Both the position numbers and the translations under genes were made by a program. From contig BDDD01005788.1 of NCBI GenBank assembly GCA_001972305.1, forward strand, positions 1 through 64,000: a DNA stretch of 64,000 nt. The letters are read 5' to 3'. Source of the DNA: Cephalotus follicularis (lineage: Eukaryota > Streptophyta > Magnoliopsida > Oxalidales > Cephalotaceae). The notes beneath the pieces were generated by a model. It was given only the letters and a program-made list of their open reading frames with translations. It was not told the DNA's origin and did no database searches. Shown piece by piece: positions 43,022 to 55,699 of this stretch. Every line of letters starts with the position of its first letter. Position 1 is the stretch's first letter.

Positions 43022-43199
43022 AGCAATGGATTGCCTCCCATAGGCCTTTCTGGCATTTTATGGTTGCCACCAGATGCGACCCCCCCAGAGATGGCGTGGA
43101 TAAAACCCCTGGGCTACTGCTGTTGTTGCTCCACTGGTTGCTGAGGAGCCTCTTCTCTTCACTCCTTCCTTGCCTGAGGAGCATCCCTGTCCATATACT

Positions 43200-44729
43200 T
43201 GCATAGGTGCCCCTTTCAAATCAGGTCCTCAATTTGATTCTTTAGTTGCTTGCACTCATCGGTATCGTGCCCGTGGTCACGATGGTACCGGCAATATTTC
43301 TATGTGTCCCTCTTCTCTGCTGGGGACCTCAGTGGCGCAGGCCATACCTTGTCAGACTCTTCTCTCCTTGAGAGCTTGTGTCTGAGGTCATCCCTGTGGA
43401 GCTCAGACCCCTCATTCCTCTTTTCTTTCTTGCCGGGAGCATTTAGTGAATGCTCTCATTTCTCCTCCTAATGGCCCGACCAGGATGTTTTCTATTTCTG
43501 ACTGCCATCCCCTCATTTGCATTGATGTACCTCTCTACTCTTTTCAGCATGTCCGCCATATCCACAGCTGGCTTTTTCAGCAGAGAGAAAGTAAAGGGGG
43601 AGTTGTTCTTAAACCCACTGTTCAGAGCAGCTAGAGCGAAAGATGGCTCTAGGTCTTTCATTGTGAGAGACTCCTTGTTGAATCTGGTGAGGTAGTCTCT
43701 CAGTGATTCATCTTTCCCCTGCACCACGTTGATCAGATGGGTGGACTTTCTCCTCTGCGTGGCGTTGTTGAGGAATTTGGTGACAAACAGCTCCGCAAAC
43801 TGGTTGAAATCTTCCACTGACCCCTCTGCAAAGGTTGAATACTAGGATTGGGCAGCTCCAGTCAATGTTGCCGGGAATCCTCTGCAAAGAGTGGCATCCG
43901 AGGCCTGGTACACCAATATGGTTTGGATGTAGGTGCGCACATGTTGGATGGGATCCGTGGACCCATCATACTACTAGAGACTCGGGAGCCGGAATCCACT
44001 AGGGATACGCTCCTTCATGATCTCGGATGTGAAGGGGTTGGCGCTAATGTTGCGCACCTCGGCCAAATATCCCCTTGGCTACTCAGCTCCACGGATCCTC
44101 CTCTCCATCTCCGCAAGCTTCTTGTTCATCTCTTGCTCGACCTCTTCAATGTTCCTAGCCCTACTAGAAACCTGCAACTCCCCTGCCAGTGTGGCGGTGT
44201 GGCACATCCTGCTCCCTCGCGATGTACCAGTCCTGCGTGAGGCATTGGAACGCACACGCATCTCCTCGGCACCTCCATGGCGTTCCACCTCCATCGTCTG
44301 GTGCTCGGGGTGCTCTGGCCAGGGATCGTTGTGATCCCGGGCAGTTGAGGACGCTGCCTTCTGAGATGTATTAATCTCAGTTCTCCTCCTCAGGGATGCA
44401 TCGACCCCTGACCGCCTTGGGGGAAGCATGCCCCTTAACGGGTTTCGCCTTTGCCCATGGGGGCGTCAGTTCACCTAGGCCGGCCTCTGTGGTCCGGAAT
44501 GTCCTTGGGCCACTGGTAGGGCAGGTCCAGGTTGATTCTGGTTGGCTAAGCTGGTAGCCAACAGGATGGTGAGGCGCTCCACTCCTTAGAGCAACTATGT
44601 GAGTTGCTCTCCAGTAATGGGGGCTCGCTCGGCAGTGGCAGCAACTTGGCCAGTTGAAGCCGGGTTGTTCCCAATAGCAGCCTGGCTGCCACCGGCTGTT
44701 GAGTGGTTGGTATTCTTTCTCGGATGCAT
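43200..44729 (-). pseudogene. gag: Tat-like gag
   Basis: The start ATG is at 44729 (MHPRKNTNHSTAGGS), colinear with MSPRKNINNHS of element 2. Stops appear in the first 50 codons. Segment 44079-44429 matches the gag linker (H-Q-T-M-E-V-E, A-R-N-I-E-E-V-E-Q), and 43443-43817 is the gag core (F-V-T-K-F-L-N-N-A, L-R-D-Y-L-T-R-F-N-K-E). The zinc-binding C-terminus is readable at about 43200-43290 in pieces. Confidence 0.82.
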
Positions 44730-44774
44730 GATTCTCGATAGATTTTTATTGCGTTTCCCACAGACAGCGCTAAC

Positions 44775-45250
44775 TATTGATACAAAAATCCTCCCTTCAA
44801 CAGTATCCTACGTAGATGACTTTGATTTGTTGGAGGGAACGCTCTAATATGCCCGAGAAGAAAGATTGAATGGTGATTATCCCGGCACAAGTGGAACGAA
44901 CACGTTGAAGGTCCAGAAGGTTGACGTTCAAGTTAGACAATGCACAGGAAGATATAGGTTCTTTTGTATGCAAAAATGGCTGACCCTGTTAATGTTGTTG
45001 ATTCTAATATTTATAGGCCTTGATTGTAACTGCTGAGCGTGAGAATCGGAGCTAATGTATATCCCCTAAGAAAATGCCCGCGGATCACGGGCATAACCCT
45101 GATCTCTACCGGATTTGGTGCCTGTATTCCTATTAAACGCGATTCGTTGGTTGGTAACGTCTGACCATGTGCCAGGGTCTCTAAATGACACCTGTTTCAA
45201 TTACCTGAGAACATGTGACATAATTTGTAGGTTAATTTTTACCCACATCA
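44775..45250 (-). repeat. 5' LTR of Tat-like element 3
   Basis: 476 bp; minus strand from TGATGTGGGTAAAAATT to TGTATCAATA (CA changed to TA). The primer site GTTAGCGCTGTCTGTGGGAA follows at about 44755-44774, a changed TTGGCGCCGTCTGTGGGAA. The stem-loop block present in the other LTRs is partly deleted near 44925. TATAAATA (minus) at 45008-45015. Confidence 0.88.
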
Positions 45251-45958
45251 GGTTTAAAGTATGATTAAAAGTACACAACCTACTTACTCTTTTTAACTTT
45301 ATATTAAATAATATTCTATAACTAAAGGGTTCTCATCAATTAAGGTGCAAAATGGTTTTCTTTAAAGAATTATTTGTACCCTTTGAACAATATCAAATTT
45401 GATAATAGGTTAAAACAAATATCCCTCCAGGATATATGACAAAACCTTTGAAGACGTTATGCATAACAATCTTGGAAATCTTCCAAAGATTCTCTCATTG
45501 AAACACACGGGATGAGGAATTTTGGTTCTGTTAATAACAAAACTTATTTGACAAAAATAACATGAGAAGAAAAAGTTAAACTTTTATACATTTGAATAGT
45601 AAAAAACATGATTTGGTTTCGTTATTTTTTATAAATAAATAAATGTATTACACGTGTAAAGTCACGTGTATTGAAATTAAAAAATTGATAAAAATTTTGA
45701 GATATCTTACATTTCTCGTTAAACTAATAACTGACATAACTATTGACATGATAATTATGTTAGTTTAAATTTTGAAATTTAATTAACTTTATTTTTTAAA
45801 AATCAATTTATATAAATAATATGTATTTTAATTAATTTCATATTTAAAAAAACATAAAAGATAGCTTCATATTATCCACAAGCGTGTAAAGTACCACGAG
45901 TCTAACAATCGTGTCACTCACATGTTGGTATATAACGTATATATAATGTCTATGCATC

Positions 45959-46296
45959 TAACTTAGGTGTATAATCATTTTAATTAAGTGTCTTGCGATT
46001 AATATTTTTTAAATCCGGCTGTTCGATTTGATATACTATCAATATATATCATTCATGCAAATTTTTAAGTCAGTCAAATTTCTCTAGATATTCTATTGAA
46101 TAGACTAAGTTTTTGTTTCATATGAGTAAATTATAAAACGATTAAGTTTTGTATATGCAAATGATTTGCTAGAGATTTTTATTTTATATGAAAAATTATA
46201 TGCATGATTAGACATGAAGAACATAAAATCTAATAGTTAAATTTAAAGATTATTAATCACAAGTCATTTAATTACGGTGAATATGCACCTAAGTTA
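45959..46296. mobile_element. Foldback MITE with long terminal inverted repeats
   Basis: 338 bp. The ends TAACTTAGGTG and CACCTAAGTTA are exact inverted repeats, and the similarity extends inward about 60-70 bp with mismatches (ATTAAGTGTCTTGCGATTAAT against ATTAATCACAAGTCATTTAAT). The interior is AT-rich. No clear target duplication. Related fragments at 17540-17815 and 46370-46440. Confidence 0.65.
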
Positions 46297-46438
46297 TGTA
46301 TAATATCAATATAAATAAGTTTGTCAAAAAATTAAATTCATAATCTAGACATATAAAACATCAAGTTGAACGATTAAATTTAAAAATTATTAATCATAAT
46401 TAAGTCTTAATTATGATAACTATGTACTTAAGTTAAGT

Positions 46439-46441
<3 letters not shown>

Positions 46442-46470
<29 letters not shown>
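46442..46470. repeat. (TA)n microsatellite
   Basis: About 14 uninterrupted TA units. Confidence 0.95.
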
Positions 46471-46476
<6 letters not shown>

Positions 46477-47949
46477 GAAAATGAAATGTCCCAAACGAAT
46501 GTAAGATAATTTGTTTTTCAAATAAATTTACCAACAGTTGCTATTTTGTGAATTTGTGATTGTATAAACCCAATTAACATGTTAATAAGTTAATCTAGTT
46601 TTAACGTCTTTTTTATGATACAACATAAGGAAAGATTTTTTTTTTTAAAATGTCAAATCATTCATTAAGGATCAAATCATGATTTTTTCAATGATTAATA
46701 TAAAATATTTGTTGTTAGAGTGTTCTCTAATGAAGACTTACCTAATAATTCAAGTGTTGAAACCACATTTGTTAAATAATTTGATAAAATTTTACAATAA
46801 AGTGTAGAGAGTATTATAATAATTAGAAATGATAACAAATTGACGCCGCCCAAATAATAAATAAGTAGGGAGGAAGAATATGAGCACATTAAAAGGAAAA
46901 GATAAAGATAAAGATAGAAACAAATAACATATTGATCCAACAAACGATTTTAATAATGACAGATTGACAAAAACTGCCTGAGGAGGAAGAATATGTTGTC
47001 ATGTGATCTTTTTCCTCACATATATATTATATTATATAATACTCACATGTCAATCAAATCTTTGACTAATTATCAAATTTCCTCATTTGCCGATTATCAT
47101 TCACGATTATACGTGATAATATAATTAAAAAATAATTTTAATTATTGAATTCAATCTTTTTCTTTAAAACAATGAATCGTCTTGTATTTGTTAATCTATT
47201 ACGATATATTTATATATCAATTTTATATTTTTAATTATTTTATAATGAATTGATAAAAATCATTATATCACGATGAAATAATTAGAAAAGAGAGACAGAA
47301 AATGTAAAATATATAGATGTAACATTTTATACATAAAAAATAAGGAAAATCCTTATTTAAATGAGAACAAAAAACAAAAGTGAACACAGAAAAGTCTATA
47401 TCAGGGTGTTAGTGGAGTCCTGTATCGTTCATGTCCACCAGCTCATTTAATTTTATATATATCCTATTTCATTTCATTTCATTGTTATTCTAATTATATC
47501 CTCCTCCTCTGTATATTTTTATTCACAAATATTATAATAATACTGAAAACCCACCCTAGTAATTTTATCAATTTATTTTATTTTAACATATATGGTATTA
47601 TAATATTAAATACATTGATACATCTCATTAATTTTTATACATCGCATCTGTTTTGTTTATGTAATAAAACGAAAAAAAATTGATAAAAAAATTGAAAAAT
47701 CTAACATTAATTTAAAGAGATTATAGGATTATGGATATGGGGCCATTATTTATTGTCTAATAAAATGACACTTGAAAAAAAAAAAAAAAAGGACACAAGT
47801 GGGTCCTACACGTAAAACATTGGAACCAAAATTCTCCACAGCAAACGTGGCTTACAACGCCACAGAATGCCACAAACTCTCCCACTACTTTAGTCTTTAG
47901 TTGGTGCTTTCTCTCTCTACAACACATAGCTGGTTTTTATAGATTAGTG

Positions 47950-49258
47950 TCTAAAACAGTTACACTAAACACCTGTTTTTTGTGTCTTTCAACTTTTTTA
48001 GAAACAGAAACACTATGTTATTTTGTAACTTTAGTGTTTTGTCTTTCTGTTAACTGGCTTCTTTGTTTCTGAGATGAGCTCAAAATTAATGGGCACTTAA
48101 GTGATTTGCTTTAGAGGGAGTTATGGGTTGCTTCTCTTGCTTTGTGGGTTTTTCTTAACTGGAGTTTGGTTTTGGTTCCTTGGATCCATTTCTTCTGGTA
48201 AGCACAAAACTTCTTTTTTCTCAGTTGTTTATTCATCAAAGTTTGCAACCTTTTAGTTTACTAGTATTTCTGGATGAGTTTGTTTTTTAATTTTTGTGGT
48301 ACTTTGTGGACTAATTTGTATTATATTATTGCCATCAGATTATAGATTTGTCCTTTTAAAGTTGGTACATTATAAAAATTTGAAATTTAGCTTGTCTAAG
48401 AGTGTTTTTTTTCTGTTCATTTTGTGAAAACTTTCCTTCTTTCCTCTTGCCTTTTCTCTCTTCCTTAGAATCAAAAGCTGGCAGAATTGGTGAGCTAAAT
48501 GGAATTAATTGGATTGTAGTATTGAAGTTCTGTTTTTTAATCATCTATCTTTGAGTCTGAGCAACATAATCGGCCTTCTTGAGCATGTAATTTGTTCAAT
48601 CTTCTCTCTGTGTTGTGTGTGCTATGTATCTTATGCTTGAATGAGTTTTTTATTTGATATAATAGTAGCCTTTTAAATATCTGCTTATGCAATTTTTGGG
48701 GTTTCTAATTTGACATCTTTCTACCTTTGGCTCTCTCTTCCTGGTTATTATTTACTGTTTCATATTCTTTCATTAACTTGAACATTAATTTCCATCCAAT
48801 TATTGTTGATACGTGATATTATGGCTTAAATTTTCTTTCAGTAAAGAAACAAATTCAATGGGAATTAAGAAGAGAAAGTAGGAAGATACCCGTTATTGAA
48901 ATTGGTATCCATACAAGGATAAACAGATGACAGCTTACAGAATTACTTTATTAGGCTTTTTTTATTTTATTTCATAATTTGTTAATCGGATATTTTCTTT
49001 AACTTTTTCTAAAAATGGTTTATGTGTCAATCATTATTGGTTTCTTTTTGTTTCTTTTATGCATTTTTTTTGTTAGATTCTAATCTGGCCGATGCTAACT
49101 GTTTACATCACTCTTCAGATTTCTCCTTGTGAGGTATGATTTGGATAGAGAGACTTCCACATAATGTAGTCAGCTGTCAAGCTATCATCAAGAGGGAGGC
49201 ATATGATGGAAATCAAAGTTTTCCACCTTTAATGCACTTCTTTTAACTGCGGCAGAAG
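47950..49258 (+). other. Probable 5' UTR exons and intron of DUF3527 gene
   Basis: TTTATAGA near 47936 could be a TATA box. A first non-coding exon could end at 48197 (TTCTG|GTAAGC). A 5' UTR intron of about 920 bp, T-rich, would end at 49118 (branch GATGCTAACT, acceptor ACTCTTCAG). Short upstream ATGs occur before the main ATG. Inferred from splice motifs only. Confidence 0.45.
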
Positions 49259-51715
49259 ATGGAGAATACTATGAATGTTCAGAAAGACAACGAGGATAAA
49301 GAAGTTTCACTGGATAGCTTGAGCGAAGACACAGAAATATTGGGAGACATTGCTATAGATGGTTCTGAAAAGTTGGTAGGAAGAGTAAATCGACCGGATA
49401 CCTTAATTTTAAATGTTGATCAACTTATGAACAATAAAAGCTCAATTGGTGATTTGTTGCTTCGAAGTGTTCGTGTCTTAGATAATAGAATTCCTAAGCA
49501 TATGGTTACTCTGGATGAGAAATATCTCCGTCGTTGCCTGGAATTGATTCATATCAGTGCATCAAAAGCACCCCCTTGCAACATCTCCGTGAACTTAAGG
49601 TCTACAAAGGTAAATAATTTGTCTGACTGCTCAAATCAAGCTGAAATAAGAAATCAAAATGCATTAGATTTAGCTAGATTCGTTTTGGAGGGTCCATTGG
49701 CTACTGGCACTGGGAGTGTAGTCATTAGTGCTGAAGGGCAGTGGATTGCTGGTTCAATCATGGGTAGCAAGAGCATGGAGAATATATTGACCAGCCCTTT
49801 GTTACGGAAATTGGGTGCTGTAGAGGACGATGCTAATTCCAAAGGCATCGGTTTGAATGATGTCAAAGCGTCAGCAATTGATGATTTCATTATCTTTCCT
49901 GGTAAATTAAGTGTTAACTCACTGCATAACCTAGGAAATGAAACACAGATTCTGCAAAACCATAAATATGGATCACAGACTGCACATAAACAACATGTTT
50001 CAATGTCAAGCACAAAAACTACATGTTCTGATCAGTCTTCCTCTACTTCTGCTTCTGCCAGCATCTCTCAGGGATTGTTGCAATGCATTTGGAAAGGTGG
50101 GGTTCCCCATTTTATTTTCTCTGTGGACGATCAGAGGGATGCCTATGTGGCTAACTTGTGGAAGATTGACTCAGCGGATGATAAGGTTTTGGACTATGTG
50201 TACCTGTTCCATTCTATTAAAGATGGACGAAAGAAACTTGAGATTAATGATAATGAGTCGCACCTTGTTGGCAAGATGAAGGTATCAACTTCTTTCACCG
50301 TCTGCTTCAATAATAAAAAAATCATGGAGAGAGAGTTCATATTATTTGGTGTTAATGAGAAATTTATGGGGGAGATGCAAAATGATAGTCACAACCTCAG
50401 GAAGAACAAGGGTTTGTCGAAGGTGGTGAAGGTGCTCAGAACTAGTCACTCATCCAAGCACAGAAGTACCTCCAAATTTAGCGGATCAAGTGACATTATA
50501 GAAAATCGTTCATGGGACCCAAGTCAAGCTGGAGGCAACAATTCTGATGTACTTGCTGGTTTCAATCATCTAGATAATCAGCTTCCTCCTAATCTTGAAT
50601 TAGCTGCCATTGTTGTGAAAGAACAGCTCCCTGTTGATCATCATGAGAAGGTTGGAGGTTGGGGCATGGAATTTCTTAAGAAAGTGAGACTAAAGCAAAC
50701 CACTCTGGAAGCCCCGGTAGCTTCTGCTTATTGTGTGCAAGATACTGGTAAGTGTGCAATGAGTATAGAAATTCTTGTGCCAGCGGGTCTTCATGGTGGG
50801 CCAAGAGCCAGACATGGTGGCCCTTCTAGTCTCATTGAACGATGGAGATCTGGAGGAAGCTGTGATTGTGGTGGCTGGGACCTGGGTTGCCCCCTGACTG
50901 TTCTTAAAACCCAAGAAAAGACTTCATCCGAAGCAGCTATGCCAGAGTGCTGCAGGTTCTTTGATTTGTTTATCAAAGTATGTCATCCTCCTTGAATTTA
51001 TTTCTCAATTACCTTTTAAAACGGACAACTGGTTTCACTACTTGGTTCAAGATACAAGAACGAATAGATTTTTTTTTTTTTTTGCCATTTGTCCTCTCGA
51101 TTCGATTCTACTTTCTATGTTTCTCCATATCTACATTTTTCGGGGTCTTTTGTTGTTTTTCCATTTCAAGGTTAGGTTTATTATAATGCAAATTATGTGC
51201 TATTACTGTTTAATATTAAGTTGTGTTTTATTTTGACTGAAAAAGAAAGTTGATATGCCTCTGAAACACCAGTGGTACTGTAAAAGTTGCTTTGAACCAC
51301 ATTCATGGTTTTTATATTTAGAAAAAATGTTTGTATACGGAATTCTCTATATTCTCTCATTTCTTCTAGGAAAAAGGCATTTTAATTGCTGTAAAAAACT
51401 ATCAGAACAATTTCTCACTATAATATTAACATTCTTTCGTTGGTGATGTATTAAGCGATTACAACTTATTTAAAAAAAAGCAGTTAATCCTATTAAGTTA
51501 AAAAAAAAAAAAGTATATGACCATGCCCCACAATATATTTTCAGGGTTCAGAGCATGGCACTCCCACGTTGAGGATGGTGAATGTGCGCGATGGTTTGTA
51601 CTTTGTTCATTTTCAATCTACTCTTTCAGCTCTGCAGTCCTTTTCAATTGCAGTAGCATATGTTCATGGCCAGAGTCCTAGCCTCCGACCTGAAAATGTG
51701 CAGGAGGTGAACTAG
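49259..51715 (+). CDS. DUF3527 domain protein (host gene, two coding exons)
   Basis: Exon 1 is 49259-50977, the intron 50978-51544 (GTATGT...TTTTCAG, 567 bp), exon 2 51545-51715; the product is about 629 residues. The join is at a codon boundary (F-I-K|G-S-E). The C-terminal third carries the plant DUF3527 signature: L-E-L-A-A-I-V-V, H-G-G-P, S-L-I-E-R-W-R-S-G-G-S-C-D-C-G-G-W-D-L-G-C-P-L, then in exon 2 G-T-P-T-L-R-M-V-N-V-R-D-G-L-Y-F-V and L-Q-S-F-S-I-A-V-A. A middle block (C-I-W-K-G-G-V-P-H-F-I-F-S-V-D) is also typical. The family is plant-specific and its function unknown; no signal peptide or membrane segment is seen, and there is a Ser-rich linker. It is the only intact host gene in the window. 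Both exons are free of stops, and base usage differs from the transposons around it. Confidence 0.88.
50978..51544 (+). other. Intron of DUF3527 gene
   Basis: GTATGTCATC donor, T-rich body, acceptor ATATATTTTCAG. Reading through would add only three residues and a stop (ORF end 50995), so splicing is needed to complete the domain. Confidence 0.8.
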
Positions 51716-53606
51716 CAACATCTGGGTTTAAGGTTCCTTTAGTTTGTTGTAACTCCTTTATATTCTTACAGCAGCTTGTAAGTCAAAATTTTAAGTATGA
51801 TACATGATTGAGTATAGTTATGATTTATGGTAGCTAGTTCTTTTTAGTGGCAGACTGCTTTCTCATTTTAGGTAGATTGGTACTAATTGGGATATCTCAT
51901 CCTTTTATTGACAGACTGGAAATCTTGTAATCTGCTCCATTTTGATAGAATGTAGAAGTTTTTACCAAAGTAATTCAATACCAAATGATCCTGAATGTTG
52001 CAGCATATTATAATATTAGAATCGGTTTAAAATGGATAAAAATTTTAATTGTCATTTAGCCTAATGTTCTTGAGGATATTACAAATTGCGCAAGTAATTT
52101 ATGATGTTAGTTCTCTAAAATAATGACAGTGGAGTACTTGAGGGGAATGTGTTGGTCCAATTAATCTCCTAAAACATCGACCATTCCATGTTTTATCCAT
52201 TTAACTTTTTTTTTATCCTTAAATCTCCATTTTTTTTTTGTTTACATATTGTCAAATTTTCATTTACCTTATTTGAATTGAAATCTTAAATCCAGATCTA
52301 CATTTTCAAATTCTCAAACTTAAGTGTCGCATTAAGGTGTTGTAGACCTGTCAGTTGACTGAAATTATAGCATATGAAGAACAATTCTCTCTATCACATT
52401 TTGTGGAAGAAACTATTTCTATGGAACTTAATTTTTTGCAATAAAGGAATTTTGAAAGAGAGAAGAATTTATTTATTTCTCATGCTTTTTTTCTTTCAAG
52501 TTTTCCCCTAAATTTATACTTGATGCTCCAAGCAAGTGTTTGAGTGGAAAAGTTGATTTGGTGAGGGTTGACAATGGATAAAGGTATTGATTCTGTCCAA
52601 TTCCATATTGATGATTTAGTATGTCAGTTATTAGCTGGGGAGGGGGGAGCATCACCTTGATTGCGCGACTGGCGGGAGTAGTAACCACCACGTCATTTAC
52701 ATGTCACTGGGGTAGTTTATCAGGCTGCAAGCCTGCAATGTGTTCTGTAAGAGACCTTATTGACAATGTTCCAGAGTACTGCATTATTGGTTAGTTATCT
52801 GAATCTACTTGATCCTAATATCATCTTTACGTTCGAAAGAACTGCAATATGTATTGGTTAGTTGTGCCTCATGCATGGATTTAAGGCCTTAAAGAGCGCT
52901 ACCCCTTGCAAATAGCAAGGATATTCTCTGTACCTGAATTAATTGATAATTTTCAATAGCAGCTAATGATTCATTTAAACAATTATTTGAAACCACTTAG
53001 TTCACTTACCATCTTTTAGGTGGTAAGACTACATTATGCCCTCTTAAGAGATTTTAATTGATGATTTTTATAGCAGTGCATGGTTCAATAAGTCATAGTT
53101 GGAAGCCTCTCATACCTTGGGCCATCTTGTTAGTTGGAAGTTGCTGCATAGTGTGATCGGCTAAGGTTGCTCATTTAAATGCATGGCTCCGAGTCCCTAA
53201 AATGTTGCTTTGTAGTTGAGAGGTCCATGTTATGCCTACACTACCATGCTACTTGTTGCATCTAGAGCACACATTGACTGAAGAGATTTGTATTACTTCT
53301 TTTGTTTGCTTTCAATTCTCAGTTGTAATGGCAGGCTGTTATGTATTCAAAACAACGATATTGAGGGGACTTGCATGCATTTATCTAGAGAGAAACATAA
53401 ATGTGCCTTCTGTCAGGAGTCATTCCAGCTCAATTGGCTTCTATGGAGCAATGGATTTTGCATTGAAAATGCATGCTTGCTGAAGTTTACACAGGTATCT
53501 TTTTGTTGCTGTCTTCTTATACCAAACAGGCCTGAGTAAATTCTTGCAGATACATGTTTGGTTTTACTGTTTCCTACCTGTTCATTACTAGATTTTATTA
53601 AAAAAG
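51716..53606. other. 3' flank of DUF3527 gene, no recognised gene
   Basis: 51716-51800 is probably 3' UTR (TTGTAACTCC, then TTGTAAG); no AATAAA is evident. Beyond it AT-rich DNA has only short ORFs. The open stretch around 53288-53490 with a few Cys/His codons (K-C-A-F-C-Q) ends at a GT; it could be a gene remnant, but I recognise nothing. Confidence 0.5.
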
Positions 53607-53615
53607 GGATATGGT

Positions 53616-54280
53616 CTCTGAAGCACGGACACTTCAATCTGGTTGCCGGGCGGCGTGTCGGACACGGCGACACGCGCCCGACACGGCTCCGACACGTGTC
53701 CGACACTTGGTCAACGTGTCGGAGGAGTGTCCAAAACTTTTGACCGGTTTCAACGTGTCGGACACTCCAAAATTAGGAGTGTCCGACACTTCGACACTTC
53801 TGACCCAAAAAAATTAAAAAAAATTCAAAATTTTTAAATTAAAATCTAATAAATTAACTTAAAAACAAAACAAAACAAAATTAAAACAAAACAAAATTAA
53901 AACATTCAACACCTTAAAAACAAAACAAAATTAAAACATCAACTTAAAAACAAAACAAAACCTAAAAACAAAACATTAAACAGACACAGGCTTCTGTCTC
54001 GCAAGACGCTTCTCTCTCTCTCACAAATATTGTTGATCATAATCATTATAGTATTTTACATTCTTACAAATTTAGAATTGTGAAAAAAAAAATGTTTAGA
54101 ATTGTGAAAAACATAAAAAAAAATAAATGACATGTGTTATAAATAATATTATTATATATAAAAAATATTTATTTATTGCCGTGTCCTCGCCGTGTCGTGT
54201 CCTGATTTTTCAAAATTTGTCGTGTCCCCGTGTCCGGGCGGTGTCGTGTCCGACACCCGTGTCCGTGTCCATGCTTCATT
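53616..54280. mobile_element. Mutator-type MITE with CGGACAC-rich ends
   Basis: 665 bp between exact 9-bp direct repeats GGATATGGT (53607-53615 and 54281-54289). The inverted ends are TGAAGCACGGACAC on the left and TGAAGCATGGACAC as the reverse complement of the right. Both flanks inside are arrays of GTGTCGGACAC-like palindromes (53650-53790 and 54181-54270). The middle is A-rich, built of AAAACAAAAC and AAAATTAAAAC units. The 9-bp duplication points to the Mutator superfamily. No transposase; ORFs across the ends come from the repeats. Confidence 0.8.
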
Positions 54281-54289
54281 GGATATGGT

Positions 54290-54784
54290 AGCTTACTTGC
54301 GATCATTACAGCTTCTTACTTTCGATCATCATAGCTTCTTGCAATAGAAGTTGTTGAAGGAAATATTATTAATTGTACTGAAAAAGGCAACCTGAACTAA
54401 CAAAACCATGATAACTACCCTCAACCACTTGTTTATCCTGATCAACTTTCAAAAATTCTGTATCCTTCTATTTCTAGTGGTCTATTTGCAGAAAGTGGGG
54501 ACACATTTATTTTGAAGGATGGGAAGATTTGGACATCCTCATAAACATCTATTACTTTCTTTTGATATTGTAATTATTTCAACCGAATTATTATTCTATG
54601 GAAGTAAACTTTACTATTACTGTTACCAGATTGTTTCAGGTTTTTTGCAGTTATTTTTGTTTTTATTTTATATGTTGTTGGTGGAGGAGGAAAGGGGCTA
54701 TTCGCGCCTCAAAGGATACTCGATCTGTGGATCTTCCAATCAAACGAGTGAAATGCTACTTTGGCTACAAGGCCATTGGCTCAA
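54290..54784. other. Spacer before copia insertion
   Basis: AT-rich. The ORF at 54519-54872 runs into the LTR at 54790. Sequence directly left of the copia element continues at 63037 on its right; no domain is recognised on either side. Confidence 0.4.
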
Positions 54785-54789
54785 GATTG

Positions 54790-55194
54790 TGTTGGGAATT
54801 TCTTGTTTCCCCGTTTATGCACTAATCGATCTGAGGAAAAACACGCACGTACGTAATAAGAAAATCACTTAAAAGAATATACAGATGTACGTGGTTTGGT
54901 CCACATTGACTTACGTTTACGGAGAATCAACTAGGGAGATCTTTTATTCTCTCTAACAAGAATTAGATCCTTACTACAATTCTCTCAGAGATTTCTGTCT
55001 TAGGCATTGTCTATTTCACAACCACCATAAGACTATATCTCTCACCCACCAGGTTTACAATCACTCATACAAAGACATTATGTAGGGAAACCTGAACTCT
55101 AAAACACAACTACCCACTTTACGTGTAAATGGACCAAACCCGATCCAAATTCATAAAAGTCCGGTAAACAGAATAAAAGAAAAAAAACCCAACA
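54790..55194 (-). repeat. 3' LTR of outer copia
   Basis: 405 bp; minus strand from TGTTGGGTTTTTT to GAAATTCCCAACA. Matches 62647-63031 along its length with scattered changes. Confidence 0.9.
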
Positions 55195-55699
55195 ATCTCT
55201 ACTTTGGCTTAAATTTTGTCAGACGTCTTGAAGCATTATTAGTTGTCTTCAATTTTGCAAACACGTTCATGTCTCTGTATGTTTGCGATGCCCGAACTGA
55301 TATGCCTTCCACACCTCCATCTTGGGCATCTCACACTGCGTTGTATCGTGTTGTGCGATGTGGCTCCTCCTTTCTCCTACAATCCAAGAGAATAATGCCA
55401 CCATCAAGATCAAAAACAAACTTCACACGTTTCTTCCTCAATCTACATTCAACCTCTAAACAAACTATCTTACGTCCTCGTCCCTCAACTGTAAGCATTC
55501 TCCTGCAATGTAACAGAACCTCCACTTGTTTGAACAGTCCCTACAATCTATGCAGTTTCCTGATCATCTTCTCCTGCAGCTTTACTAAGGTTCCTTTGGT
55601 GACCCTTATGACTTCACCTTCAATAGTATACCTACACACTCAAATCCAGAGTACCCGATGAAATCAGATTCTTTTGTAGATATGGCACATGTTGAACAT

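Larger units (their letters stand above)
34328..45250 (-). mobile_element. Tat-like Ty3/gypsy element 3, complete structure, degenerate
   Basis: Bounded by LTRs (34328-34822 and 44775-45250) and an exact GGTTT duplication (34323-34327 and 45251-45255); 10,923 bp. On the minus strand: LTR, primer site, gag, protease, RT, RNase H, integrase, short tandem repeats; then the antisense gene on the + strand, purine tract and LTR. It is the only Tat-like copy here retaining all pol domains, but every one is broken by stops, a local duplication or catalytic changes. Confidence 0.92.
45256..47900. other. AT-rich spacer with MITE and microsatellite
   Basis: No gene recognised. Contains a MITE (45959-46296), a further right-end fragment of it (about 46370-46440), (TA)n at 46442-46470 and a poly-A run at about 47778-47791. 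47830-47930 becomes less AT-rich, with CGTGGC and CT-rich motifs, and probably belongs to the promoter of the DUF3527 gene. Confidence 0.6.

Noticed and set aside
53558-53837. Three overlapping ORFs rich in Arg, Asp and Thr
   Set aside because: They translate the GTGTCGGACAC repeats of a MITE end.
55269-55661. 130-codon + strand ORF
   Set aside because: It is antisense to the defective outer copia internal region and has no motif.
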